Shown here: one piece after another, positions 47,838-58,862 of the stretch | How the letters are laid out: each line of letters begins with the position of its first letter | Numbering within the stretch: position 1 is the stretch's first letter | Assembly: GCA_039707465.1 (NCBI GenBank) | Contig: CM077644.1 | Coordinates: forward strand, 80,894,875-80,958,874 | Source of the DNA: Rhabdophis nuchalis | Lineage: Eukaryota > Chordata > Lepidosauria > Squamata > Natricidae | Reading direction: 5' to 3' | Length of the DNA stretch: 64,000 bases | The notes under the pieces: generated by a model | Database searches by the model: none | Seen by the model: the letters and a program-made list of their open reading frames with translations, nothing else | Told to the model about the DNA's origin: nothing | Translations under genes and position numbers: made by a program

Positions 47838-47970
47838 CAGGGACGTCAAACTCATGGCCTACGGGCCTGATGCGTCACCCACTGGCCTCGCCCACCACAA
47901 GTTTACTGGAGGGGGGGAGTTGTGATACATCAAGTGATAGCAATGTGACACCGCGAGTTCGACACCCCTG
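47838..47970. mobile_element. hAT MITE, 133 bp
   Basis: CAGGGACGTCAAACTC to GAGTTCGACACCCCTG. Flanks CACTAGAT and TACTAGAT form a TSD with one mismatch. Confidence 0.92.
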
Positions 47971-48475
47971 TACTAGATCAACAGTATTCCCAAGTTCAAT
48001 GGTGTCTTGACATAATTTCCTTTTTTCCGATTAGCAATTTTAGCAAATTACTTTAAGTATAAATGTGAGCAAAGAAAAATATTTGTTTCACTCGTCTCTA
48101 ATCCTAGCAATTTTTACATTCTTACCAGCAATAATCAGAACAAATTGAATGTTACCTTTGGGTTAAAATTGTATATATTTGTATTAAAACTTTTAAGAAG
48201 TTAAAAACACACAAACTAATAGAAAGTAAGGAAGAGAAAAAAGGACAAGGAGAAAAACCAAGGAAAAAAACAAAAAGTACAAGAAAAGAAAAGTCAAAGA
48301 AAAATAGAAAAGAAAATATAGCTTTTATTTTCTTATTTAAACAGTTTAATAAAAATTGTATTTAAAAAAACCTGCATAAAAATAAAATATGCACTTGTGA
48401 CTTAAAATTGTAATGATTAGACGGGATAGATTATAAAAAGAAAAGCAGTATAACACTTCAAGATCACATGAAATA
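47971..48475. other. Intronic A-rich DNA
   Basis: Strongly A/G-rich from 48230 to 48330. No feature is supported. Confidence 0.4.
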
Positions 48476-48657
48476 TTAATACCCCTTTATAATGCCTTGG
48501 TAAGACCACTTGGAAAACTGGGTCCAGTTTTGGTCACCATGATATAAAAAAGATGTTGAGACTCTAAAAAGAGTGCAGAGAAGAGCAACAAAGATGGTTA
48601 GGGGACTGGAGGCTAAAACATATGAAGAACTGTTGCAGGAATTGGGAAGGTCTAGTT
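48476..48657 (+). mobile_element. CR1 LINE, left part (split by hAT)
   Basis: Encodes the segment before the CR1 C-terminus (TGGTCACCATGATATAAAAA, GTGCAGAGAAGAGCAACAAA, GGCTAAAACATATGAAGAAC). It continues at 49125. Confidence 0.85.
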
Positions 48658-49124
48658 CCGTGATGGCGAACCTATGGCACGTGTGCCACAGGTGGCATGC
48701 AGAGCCATTTGTCAGGGCACACAAGATGTCGCTCTGTCACCTGTCCAGACTGCATGTGTACGCTGGTCAGCTGATTTCAGCCTTTTGAGGCCATTTTTCA
48801 CCCTCCGGAGGCTTTGGGAACGTACTTCTGGTTTGCTCATAGGGCCGGTTTTAGCTCTCCGGAGGCCTCAGGGAAGGTCCTGAAGCCTCTAGAGGGTCTC
48901 CAGGGGGGCAGGGGGAGGCTGTTTTCACCCTCCCCAGGTTCCTATAAAGCCTCTGGAGACTGGGGAGGGTGAAAAAAGCATGTCAAAAATGGGGGGAGCA
49001 CTGGTTGTGCACGCATGCGCGCTGGGTCATACGCAAAGCATTATGGGTGTGGCACACCCATGCATGACCCACCCGCACTCCTCCCGCTTTTGGCACGTGA
49101 GCCAAAAAAGGTTCGCCATCACTG
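48658..49124. mobile_element. hAT element nested in CR1, perfect TSD
   Basis: 467 bp, CCGTGATGGCGAACCTATGG to AAAGGTTCGCCATCACTG. TSD is GTCTAGTT at 48650-48657 and 49125-49132. The first bases are mutated (CCG for CAG). The interior holds GC-rich inverted pieces such as CACCCTCCGGAGGC. No transposase frame. Confidence 0.95.
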
Positions 49125-49470
49125 GTCTAGTTTAATGAAAAGAAGGACTAGGGGTGACATGATACCAGTGTTCCAATATTTAAGGGGTTGCCATAAAGAA
49201 GGAGTCAAGCCCTCCAAAGCACCTGAGGGTAGGACAAAAAGCAATGGGTGGAAACTAATCAAGGAGAGAAGCAACCTAGAACTAAGGAGAAATTTCCTGA
49301 CAGTTAGAACAATTAATCAGTGGAATGCCTTTCCTCCAGAAGTCGTGAATGCTGCAACACTGGAGGTTTTTAAGAAGAGATTGGACAACCTTTTGTCTGA
49401 AATGGTATAAAGTTTCCTGCCTCAGCAGGGGTTAGAACATCCAACTCTCTTATTCTGTGATTCTATGTAA
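49125..49470 (+). mobile_element. CR1 LINE, right part
   Basis: Resumes exactly at the TSD. It encodes NLELRRNFLTVRTINQWNA and then TLEVFKKRLDNLLSEMV in open frame (part of 49015-49410), and ends with a CR1 3' end. Confidence 0.9.
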
Positions 49471-49521
49471 CTTTACAGAGAGAAATCAAAGTACCTTTAT
49501 ACTTATAATTACTGTGTAGAA

Positions 49522-49748
49522 CAGGGGTAGTCAACCTTTTTATACCTACCGCCCACTTTTGTATCTCTGTTAGTAGTAACATTTTCTAACTGCCCACCGG
49601 TTCCACAGTAATGGTGATTTATTAAAGTAGGGAAGTCAATTAAATTTAAAAAAGGAAAGTGCTTCAGTATTGGACAAAACCCCTACCACCCACCATGAAA
49701 GCTGGTATGCCCACTAGTGTGTGGTAGGGACCAGGTTGACTATCACTG
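49522..49748. mobile_element. hAT MITE with perfect TSD
   Basis: CAGGGGTAGTCAACCT to AGGTTGACTATCACTG, 227 bp. TSD is GTGTAGAA at 49514-49521 and 49749-49756. Confidence 0.95.
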
Positions 49749-49769
49749 GTGTAGAATAAGAGAAGTGAC

Positions 49770-49875
49770 TTCCTTATAGTCTGGGGCAAAATTTTGAAGG
49801 GACTCAAACAATAGTAGCTGTTCTTTGCGTTTAGCTTCTCTTCTTTTAACCTCTCTTTGATGGGTATTCTTTTTT
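49770..49875 (-). other. Coding-like open segment beside a hAT insertion
   Basis: Seen: after an acceptor-like TATGTGTTTAG, a frame reads KKNTHQREVKRREAKRKEQ and then FESLQNFAPDYKE. This looks strongly like a charged coiled-coil exon. However, its donor (GAA|GTCACT) is weak and its 106-nt length would shift the phase between the flanking exons at 52543 and 46548. The frame stops inside the neighbouring hAT element (49522-49748). It could be an alternative or degraded exon, or chance. Confidence 0.25.
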
Positions 49876-50129
49876 CTAAACACATACTTATATATTTTTT
49901 TACAGAAATATGCTGCAATTATTCAAAAGAGCTCAAAGGTGAATGAACTTGGGTCAGTACTCTGTTGTCCTGGCCTAGAGGTGAAAGAGCAATAGATGTT
50001 AGTGTGCCCAAGCCTGTCCTGATTCATCAAATGTATTTTAAATTTCAGACAGCTCCTAATGGCTATCTATTCTAAGCATGCATTGAGAGTATTTTTTCAT
50101 TATTTTTACCAAGTTCTCATACTCTACTT

Positions 50130-50260
50130 CAGGATGTCGAACTCAAGTTGTCATGCAGCATCATGTGACGTATCACGACTTTTTCCCTTCGCTAAACCGG
50201 TCATGGCTGTGGCCATTGCATGACACATCCAGCCCACGGGTCGCGAGTTTGATAACCCTG
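50130..50260. mobile_element. hAT MITE with perfect TSD
   Basis: CAGGATGTCGAACTC to GAGTTTGATAACCCTG, 131 bp. TSD is CTCTACTT at 50122-50129 and 50261-50268. Same family as 47838-47970. Confidence 0.94.
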
Positions 50261-52009
50261 CTCTACTTGCTCTAATTTATACATAGATCCATAGATAAAT
50301 AGAAAAATAAGAAGAGCTTGGAGAGACAAAGAAAACAGCAATTACTTTCTGGTCCCCTCTAATAAATAAGTTTTCCCCTTAATGTTAATTAACAACTATA
50401 TGCAAGACACAGTACAAAAAAAACCCACATGGAATTACAAACTAATTAAGACATGCTGGAAAAAAAATGAAAGAAAAATAAAACAGGAATGTTGTGCAAT
50501 GGCATCAACATGGGTAAGGAAAAGGTGCCTGGCAGCAGATGGTGCCAAATATAACCTGGGAAGCTGTCCCATTTGGTGGCAAGCCAAGTTTAATTTTTTT
50601 TTGCATCACTGCTGCGAAAACAAAACAGAAACGGAATATATAAATAACTGCATTTCATTTCTTCTATGTAAAAAGTAATTTAACATTTTGTTTGTTTGTC
50701 CTATGGTAAGAAGATACTTTAAACAATAGAAGATGCTTTTTCATAGACAAATAGAAGAAGCATTTGTTTTATCAAATCTACAGCTAAAGAGAATTTAAAT
50801 ATACCGTAAATATATAAGGGGGAATATAAAACTTTTTATGCAAGATATGTGACACATTATTCTCTGCTATTGTCCAAGATAATAGCTCGTATAACAAGAT
50901 TTCCTATTGGAAATAAATCAGATTTATTTTCTTATAATTATTTATGTAGAAAAAGACGCTGTTGCGTACTTATAGTTCTCCTAATCTATTGGCAGTTTTA
51001 ATAGAACTGAGATTGAAAGATATGAGCTCTTTTTTCCACTTTTCCTCCAAATATGTCCATATAAATACACACTGAGAAATATATATACAAAGATTAATAT
51101 ATTTCCAAATCAAGGGAATCACTTGGGTATAATAGTTAAAGATACTGGGTTTGAAATTGTCCTAATTCTTAGATAGGTGCAAAACTAGCTGGGTGACTGG
51201 TCCGGCAGGAATTAGGATTTACTCAAAATATGCATTATTAATAATATTAATCAATATTAATATTTTGAATATAATATTCAAAAACATAAAAGGTCAAGGG
51301 ACCTGCAAAAAGTGGTTATGAAATTTCAAGCCAACATTTTTGCCAGTACCAGAACCAAATAGAAGTTTATAATTCATATTCTTGAAATGAATTATTTTAC
51401 CAGTATCTCGTGTGTTAGTGGATTTATTATGTGTGACACAAAAACACAAGGAAAATATCTTCACAGATTTTCAAAATAGCAAAAGGTGGTATGAGCTACC
51501 CATAGCAATGCATTTATTTTCTGTAAGCAGGCAAAGTTATAAGGAGCAGGTGTAAAAGGGTACTAATTCTTGTTTCTGTTTTTCTACAAATAAATCAGGA
51601 GTTGCTCAGAACTATAATTATGCATATTACCTTAGATTTGAATTCACTTATTAACAGTCTACGAGATAAAGCTGGCCTTTACAGCACACATTTTTCATTT
51701 CATAATTTTCTGGTTCATTTTCTTTTTCTGCATTTAATGGAAGACCTTCCACTTACTTATTTCAACCCCATTGTATATCTAACTATTTTATCCCTATCTT
51801 TTGTTCAAACTTTACATAAACTGTGGGCAAATAACTGTTTTACACCAAGAAACATACTTTTTTCTCCTTATTTCTACTAGTAATATGAGGACCACAACAT
51901 AATGGATGCTGTCCAAAGTCCACAGTAATAATTTTTGACTTGGGTTTCAAATATGTCACTCATTATAAAGGCATCTATGATATTCTTCATAAAGACATAG
52001 CAATAGCAC
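50261..52009. other. Intronic AT-rich DNA
   Basis: A SINE-head-like piece (GGGTATAATAGTTAAAGATAC) is at about 51125-51195. Otherwise no feature is seen. Confidence 0.35.
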
Positions 52010-52230
52010 TTAAGCTTATATGCCATTTATATACCACTTTTTACAACACTCTCTGGGCAATTTATAATATAAGAATATTGCCTCCAAAATCTGGCTCCTC
52101 ATTTTTCTGACCTCAGAAGGACGAAAGGCTGAGTGAACCTTGAGGTTTGCCAGAATCAAACTCTAGGCTGTGGGCAGAGATTGCCTGCAATATTGCATTT
52201 TAACCATTGTGCCACCAAGGCACATTCCTG
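52010..52230 (-). mobile_element. tRNA-derived SINE, third type
   Basis: The right end is the complement of a tRNA-like head (TTTTAACCATTGTGCCACC). The body has CTGACCTCAGAAGGACGAAAG and GCTGAGTGAACCTTGAGG, which are common squamate SINE blocks. It sits about 200 bp downstream (in gene direction) of the exon at 52432. Confidence 0.75.
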
Positions 52231-52431
52231 ACACACTGCACATAAAAAAGCTGATTATGTTGATATATCTAGTCTTTTTATCATATGCTTCCATAAAAAT
52301 ATTTATTTGTATGTAACATTAAAGCTTAAATGCAACAACCTTAAATGGGTAAAATTGGATTTATAAGTGAAAGAATATTCAGAAGTCTGTACATACTATA
52401 GATATGACACTTGTTATAGAAGTTAACTAAC

Positions 52432-52543
52432 CCTTCTTCATTGATATTGATTCCTTCTTTTTCTGTTCTTCCAGTCTGATAACAGGATATTTTAATCTTC
52501 TTAAAGTTAAACGGAATTCTTTAAGATTGTTCATGTCTACGAT
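52432..52543 (-). CDS. LRRIQ3: Internal exon of the LRRIQ3-like gene
   Basis: Seen: 112 nt lie between an acceptor (GATTTTAACAG before 52543) and a donor GG|GTTAGT (after 52432). The frame starts in phase 0 and gives 37 codons plus one base. It reads IVDMNNLKEFRLTLRRLKYP and continues as a charged helix with EEQKKKES. The leftover G joins the AT that begins the exon at 46548 to make an Asp codon (…SMKK-D-FTQREK), so the splice is in frame. The upstream edge is phase 0 and matches the exon ending at 56868. The exon is too short to judge by codon use. Its weight comes from two phase matches and its gene-like composition in AT-rich DNA. Confidence 0.65.
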
Positions 52544-53378
52544 CTGTTAAAATCAACATTGCATTCATTAAAGATTTGTGAGAGAGAAATGTCAGAATTC
52601 CTTGTATTGTCACAGATTTTTTATTAACTTTATTATTGCACATGTAGTAGTGCAGTAAAATTATACCATTCTTTTTCTTCATTTTTAGCCTTTTTGGGGG
52701 GGAGGAGAGGGGGAATTTTTGTCTCTCTAGGCAGCATCATGGTTTGCATGGATGGATGAATGCTTGTTCCAACCTCACACCTCTATGCTTCTTGAATAAA
52801 TTCCAGCTTTTAGACTAAACAACCCTTTCACTCATCATCTGTTACACCAAGATGCATTTCTTTGCAGCGAGTACATGACAAGGGCACCTTAGCTTTATCT
52901 GTGCAAATAAACAAGAAAAGCTCTTAGTTTGAGCAGAAGCACATGCTACTCCTAGGGCATTTTAAAATAACTTCAGAGCTGCTTGAGTTGAAAAGCTCTG
53001 TTTACACATATCTACAAGTCGAAGCTATAGTTAAATGCAGATTTCAGCCTTTATAGTCGTTTATCAGTGGAAGACATGGAGGGAGAGTATTGTTTAACCA
53101 GCTTCATTAACATAAATGCTTATAACCAATTGAGAAGGTAATTCTTAGCTGCCATATTTGGGGGGGGGGGGGGAGAAACAAAGATAAGAATTTCTGAGGT
53201 CAGCAATGCCTAACTGCATTCTTGATGGCCGAATGAATGAAGTGAAAGAGAAATGGGCTTTATTGCCATTCCTCCCATTCTAGTTATTTATTCTTAAAAG
53301 GAATTTCCTGAAACCAATGGAATAAGTCAATCTAAATTACATCCCCATTGAAAAGGGAAAGTCTTCGGATATATATAT
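52544..53378. other. Intronic DNA with poly-G
   Basis: A run of 14 G at 53160-53173. No exon is seen. Confidence 0.4.
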
Positions 53379-53848
53379 ACCTGCGAGACCGCATCCTACC
53401 TCATACATCCCTGCGGCCGATTCGCTCCCACAGAGAGGGACTTCTCCAGGTGCCGTCCACCAGGCAATGCCAACGGGCGACGCCCAGGGGAAGGGCCTTC
53501 TCTGTGGTGGGCCCAACCCTCTGGAACGACCTACCCCCCGACCTCAGAACAACCACGGACCTCCGCACCTTCCGCCAGAAATTAAAGACACTTTTGTTCC
53601 ATCAGGCCGGTTTGGCCTAAGTTATTTACCTAGCCTTCAGTCTGTATTATAAATTGTTTTAATTGGGTTTTTAAATGGATTATGTTTTAACTTTCTAAAT
53701 TTTAGCACAGGGATAACTTATTTAATTCGATTCTAATTATTTATATTTTGTACTGTTTGTTTTAACTTCCTGTGCACCGCCCCGGGTCCCTTCGGGGAGA
53801 GGGTGCGGTTATATAAATTTAATAAATAAATAAAAAATAAATAATAGG
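53379..53848 (+). mobile_element. L2-like LINE 3' fragment
   Basis: An open frame (53348-53620) encodes LRDRILPHTSLRPIRSHREG and ends LFHQAGLA. The 3' UTR has GTGCACCGCCCCGGGTCCC and the tail AATAAATAAATAAA. It is truncated to the last 80 codons. Confidence 0.9.
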
Positions 53849-54129
53849 TCTACACTATCTCCCTTGCCAGGTAAGTATGGTATTCCCTTAGCGCATTTTG
53901 GTTTCTTTCCAATAACTGAACGTTCAATGGGAAAAAAATTGGGATGGGATGGCCTTAAAGCTAATAGTGAATTGATTCCCTCCATTAGCTTTATCTCCTT
54001 GAACGTGGGAGGATGAAACCTAAAAACCATATAGAGCTTAGGTATTCTCTTAGACAGCAGAGGATTGGTTCAACTTTTTGTTTGAACCCATACAGGTGAA
54101 TTGCTAAACAGGACTGGATATTTAGAGTG

Positions 54130-54440
54130 TTTTTTAAATTATTTATTTATTTGATTTGTCAATCAGTTACAAGATAATAGGTATAAGAATAAACATGAGA
54201 ATGAATGAAATGAACACGAATAAATGGGGACTGTAGGACAGAGACGGTAGGCAAGATGGTGTGCTTATGCACGCCCCTTACAGACCTCGTAGGAATGGGG
54301 TGAAGTCAATAGTAGTCAGTATAAAGTTAAAATTTGGGGGATTTGAAGATATAACAACAGAGTCAGATAGTGCATTCCAGGCAGTGACCAGTCATATTTT
54401 CCGCAATCAAGTTTGGAACGGTTTACATTGAGTTTGTATC
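54130..54440 (-). mobile_element. CR1/Rex-like LINE 3' fragment
   Basis: T-rich tail TTATTTATTTATTTGATTTG, then GCACGCCCCTTACAGACC and GCATTCCAGGCAGTGAC, typical of a common snake LINE 3' end in reverse. The clade is uncertain. Confidence 0.6.
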
Positions 54441-54464
54441 TGTTATGATACCAGAGGGGGAAAG

Positions 54465-54551
54465 CACATGCATGTGTGGCACGCCCGCGCACAACCCCCC
54501 CTGCGCTCTCCCTGCTTTTGGCATACGAACCAAAAACGTTTGCCATCACTG
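54465..54551. mobile_element. hAT element, right-end fragment
   Basis: GTGTGGCACGCCCGCGCAC to CGTTTGCCATCACTG, matching the right part of 48658-49124. Confidence 0.75.
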
Positions 54552-55649
54552 CATTATGGCATGTGTGAGCTGTATTTCTTGCATCATCCTGTGTCATTGA
54601 CTATCACTAAACCATTATACCAATGTAGCTATTGTGAAAGATCCATGTGCAGAAGCAAGCTTTTACTTACAGAACATTCCACAGCATAGAAATCTTGTGG
54701 ATGGGGAAAGCCACAAAATACAAGGGAAATTTAATAATTTAAACAGGTAGCTTTGTGGAGTTGATTAGTCAGTCTGTTAAAGCAGGTACTGTGACACGTG
54801 AACCAGAAGACTTCACATAACACTTTACTTTTTCTATCTTTCCTTGAACTTTAAGACAATCTGCTTGTAGACAGAGAATATAAATATTCATATATATTGG
54901 CAGTTTTTAAAAATCTAGTTGTTTTATTAATAAGAGTGCAATGATGCCAAATGCTATGTGTATATTTGATAGTTCAGCTTATGCCAAGTCATAGAAAAAA
55001 AAGAGGAGTTATTCAGAAGATAACGGAGGAGAAGCTGTGTTTGGTAGCCAAGTGCATCAAGCTGCTGTAGGAAAAGGAACATATCATTTCTAAAAGAGTT
55101 TTATAGAGACATATTACTGAAATGTATATTCAGGCTTTGATGACGCTTTCACGGCAGAGCCATAGGCCATCATCATAGGAAGCAGTAGCAGATGTTGCTC
55201 ACCACAACCGAAGTAATTGCATGTCAATTTAAAATATATCATTGCAATTCCTAGTAATGAACAAGCCTTTTTTATTTCAAGCCATTCACTCTGACACAGA
55301 TTGCAGCTAGTTTGATTTAATAATATTTGCTCTTACATTTGAATGTAATTTAGACACATCAGTGCTGAAATTCATTCCAATAGTTTATCCAAACAGACTG
55401 CCAGGATTATTTCATTTCAATAAAGAATATCAATTAAGACATAAAATAATGCTAGTACGCTTAACTATGCTTTTCAGAACTCCACATTATATGTTTACAT
55501 CTGTTAGTTCAAAGTAACATTTTCTCAATTTATTTTCTCAATCTTTTTCCCCCCCAGGATGCTATACTGGGTAATTTAAAAAAATGCAATCCAGAAATCA
55601 GCAGAGTTAAACTAGGTGCAATTATTCAACTTCTAAACATTCCCAATTC
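54552..55649. other. Intronic DNA; candidate conserved block at 55120-55460
   Basis: No repeats are recognised from about 54700 on. 55120-55460 is a candidate conserved element; see findings. Confidence 0.35.
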
Positions 55650-56335
55650 CTTCAAGCTGTCTACATATGGCTTAGTTTTTATCTTCTTGATCATGTTTTT
55701 CTGAGCCTGACCCATTTTGTCTAATATGAGGTGACCAGGATAGAACATAAAATTAGAAGTAAATTCTGATCAAAGCAGAATAAAATAAAATAATTACTTT
55801 GTTGTGGTCTATGAACTACTATTCATGCAACTTTCCCCCCCTTTTTTGTAATCGTAGCACACTACTGACACATATTTGCTACTATTCTAATACAAACCAG
55901 TGATTTGCTATTCTATATCTGTGCATTTCAGTTACTTAACTACCTTATTTTTTATTTCTGTTTGGTAAATTTTCAGATCATTTATTCTATTTCTTTAACC
56001 TATCAAGATAAGTTTGCATTTTGTTCCTGTTTTCTACAGCATTAACTATTCCACCTAGTTTTTGTCATTCAAAAACTTATCCAAGTTATTAATAAAATAT
56101 TGAAAAGTACAGTAGATGGGCCAAGAATTGAACACTCTGGCACTTCATTTAAAAGCTTGCATCAGTTTGATGACAAAACATAATTGAGTATCCTTAGAAT
56201 GTAACACCTGAACTATGTATTCTCTTAATTGTCATAATATAGAATCCATATTAATCTATTTTCTTAATCAGAATATCTAGGATACTTTATTAAATACCTT
56301 GCTGAAATCAAGCTTTATTGTATCTTCAGCAATAC
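55650..56335 (-). mobile_element. Ancient CR1 LINE fragment
   Basis: The complement retains CR1-like text, for example TTGCTGAAATCAAGC, GAACACTCTGGCACTTC and CCATTTTGTCTAATATGAGG. It is heavily mutated. Confidence 0.5.
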
Positions 56336-56867
56336 CAAAATCTACTCTAGAAATTATTAATGAAAAGAATATATTTCTAAGTCATCACCCAATAACAAGA
56401 AATTATTATACAGAAAAGCAATATGATGCAATTAAAAATAATTGCAATGCAATAATCAAAGCACTAAATGATCAACTCACAGCACAAAAAGTCACATACT
56501 GGACTTCACTATCATCCTGGCCTAACATCTGGGGGGAAAGCCAGATCTTCACTCTTTTCCACAACATCCACAGAGATATTTCACTAAATATTTGGCCAGC
56601 CAGTATAATTTGCCTTCTATTGTCTATCCACAGATATTTTACATTAAAAAGTGAATAGACTGAATAGACTCTATTTACCTCCATACTGACATACATAATT
56701 AATTTTATTAGAGCAGAACACTATACTACCAGATAACTCTGATCAGTATTATGCATTGCTTTGCTACATTTTTAATGCTTTTCCCTGGATCTACCAACTT
56801 TTTTTGTACAATATGCAAATTGCAGGTTGCTGTAGTTTCTAAATCAAAGCACAGATCGAATACTTAC

Positions 56868-57018
56868 TTGGATTGCAGGTGTACCTCTCTTGTATTTTGT
56901 AAGCTGTTCTTGCTTAACAGTTTCAGAGACAGGGGTTTTACTGTCCACAGAAGTTACATGCTTTTTTCTACCTCTGGTGTAACGGTTATACCACAGAACA
57001 TCAGATATAGGACTCACG
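56868..57018 (-). CDS. LRRIQ3: Internal exon of the LRRIQ3-like gene
   Basis: Seen: 151 nt with a T-rich acceptor (CTTTTTTTTAAAATAG before 57018) and a near-perfect donor CAA|GTAAGT (after 56868). One leading base completes a split codon; 50 full codons follow and end in phase 0. The peptide begins VSPISDVLWYNRYTRGRKKH and continues with SVDSKTPVSETVKQEQ to GTPAIQ. It is basic and hydrophilic, with no membrane segment. Phase 0 joins cleanly to the exon at 52543. The position between a globular N-terminal half and the C-terminal coiled coil suggests a linker. The function of this segment is unknown. Confidence 0.68.
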
Positions 57019-57649
57019 CTATTTTAAAAAAAAGTTTGATAATTGTATTTCAAGAAGTTAAAATGGGATTAATATTTTGTCTATTCAAAACAATGTAAGT
57101 AATATGCACTTCCTTTTTATAAATTATTCTTGCTGATTGTTCCATATATTTTCTAAAGCAAACAACCAGAAAATTACCTGTCAAAGCATTATCCTTATAT
57201 TATTGAGAACACAAAATGAAAAACTGCATCAAGCTGCTACTGTAAAAGTACTGTGATATAGTTGTCTTAATTTTATTTTAATAAGCAACATGCAAAACTC
57301 AGTTGGATATAATCTCTTTCAATCTCATAATATCAGTTTAATGTAATTCTATGCAAACTTATTCAATGTCCAAATATATAAACAGGGTTTACTCCCAGGT
57401 AATGGTACTGAAGCTCTGTCATTCTATATATTACTTATTTGGCTATAACTTCTACATCACTGGTATATATTAGTATAATGCCCTCCATTAATTCAGTTAT
57501 CATGTGTGTACCACAAATTTATTCAGTATGTCTCAAAACAAGGGAAATAGCTATTTGGCTACCATTAGCTAAAACAACCACTCAGGGCAACCAATGCACA
57601 ATTCAAGCATGTGCTTTGTAAGAGAATGTCCTTTAAGTAGCCTTTGATT
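57019..57649. other. Intronic AT-rich DNA
   Basis: No exon of the right phase is found. A GACAG|GTAATT donor-like site near 57178 has no open frame behind it. Confidence 0.4.
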
Positions 57650-58540
57650 TACAGATGAAACTCAAAAATTAGGATATAAAGCAAAAGTTCATTTATTTCA
57701 GTAATGCAACTTAAAAGGTGAAACTAATATATGAGATAAGACTCAATACATACAAAGCAAGATAATTCAAGCTGTGATTTGTCATAATTGTGATAATTAT
57801 GGCATACAGCTCATGAAAACTCCAAATCCACAATCTCAGAAAATTAGAATATTACATGCAATCAATAAAACAAGGTGTGTATATAGAACAATATCAGACC
57901 TCTGAAAAGTATAAGCATGCACTCAGTACTTGGTTTGGGCCCCTTTTGCAGCAATTACTGCCTCAATGCTGTGTAGCATGTAAGCTATCAGCCTGTGGCA
58001 CTGCTGAGGTGTTATGGAAGAACAGGATGCTTCAATAGCGGCCTTCAGCTCTTCTGCATTGTTTGGCCTCATGTCTCTCATCTTTCTCTTGGCAATGCCC
58101 CATAGATTCTCTATGGGGTTCAGGTGAGGCGAGTTTGCTGGCCAATCAAGCACAGTAATCCCATTGTCATTGAACCAGGTTTTGGTGCTTTTGGCAATGT
58201 GGCCAGGTGCCAAGTCCTGCTGGAAAATGAAGTCAGCATCCCCATAAAGGAATGCTGTGGAAGGAAGCATGAAGTGCTCCAAAGTCTCCTGGTAGACGGC
58301 TGCGTTGACCCTGGACAATGAAGCACAGAGGACCAACACCAGCAGATGACATGGCTCCCCAAATCACTTCAGTGTGAAGTTTCCACAGACTGTGGAAACT
58401 TCACACTGGACTTCAAGCATCTTGCAGTGTATGCCTCTCCATTCTTCCTCCATACTCTTGGTCCTTGGTTTCCAAATGAGATGCAAAAGTTGCTCTCATC
58501 AGAAAAGAGGACTTTGGACCACTGAACAACAGGTATTTGG
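57650..58540 (-). mobile_element. Tc1-like DNA transposon, main copy
   Basis: The right (3') end of a Tc1-type element is on the left of this feature. Its transposase is read leftward. The frame at 57923-58339 holds a DDE core: FQQDLAPGHIAKSTKTWF gives the second Asp, and SPHLNPIENLWGIAKRKM gives the Glu 35 residues later, so DD34E. The N-terminal DNA-binding part is missing or scrambled beyond 58340. Near 58369-58409 the sequence folds back on itself (GTGTGAAGTTTCCACAG and complement). Confidence 0.85.
57923..58339 (-). pseudogene. Tc1 transposase, C-terminal catalytic part
   Basis: 138 codons. The frame is open from an internal Met to a stop after AYMLHSIEAVIAAKGAQTKY. It includes the second Asp and the Glu of the catalytic triad. 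The first Asp and the helix-turn-helix region are not in this frame, so no active enzyme can be made. The good preservation of this part suggests the insertion is not very old. Confidence 0.85.
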
Positions 58541-58862
58541 ACCTCTGTGCTTCATTAAGACCAGGGTCAATGTAGCCATCTACCAGGAGATTTTGGAGCA
58601 CTTCACGCTTCGTTCCACAGATGAGCTTTATGGGGATGCTGACTTCATTTTCCAGCTGCCCACACTACCAAAAGCACCAAAACCTGGTTCAATGACCGTG
58701 GGATTACTGTGCTTGATTGGCCAGCAAACTCACTTGACTTGAACCCCATAGAGAATCTATGGGGCATTGCCAAGAGAAAGATGAGAGACATGAGACCGAA
58801 CAATGCAGAAGAGCTGAGGGCTACTATTGAAGCATCCTGGTCTTCCATAATCCTAGGTTTCT
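58541..58862 (+). mobile_element. Tc1-like second copy, inverted
   Basis: Plus-strand Tc1 text: ATCTACCAGGAGATTTTGG, GGGGATGCTGACTTCATTTT, CCCATAGAGAATCTATGGGG, GAGCATCCTGG-like end. A deletion after FIFQL removes the second Asp region and shifts frame. Together with 57650-58540 it forms a head-to-head inverted arrangement with both 3' sides outward. Confidence 0.8.

Noticed and set aside
56299..56658. 119-codon plus-strand frame
   Set aside because: AT-rich, with no recognised motif. It overlaps an old CR1 fragment and lies antisense to the gene.
57177..57225. Donor-like GACAG|GTAATT upstream of the exon at 57018
   Set aside because: The frame in the phase needed has an immediate stop.
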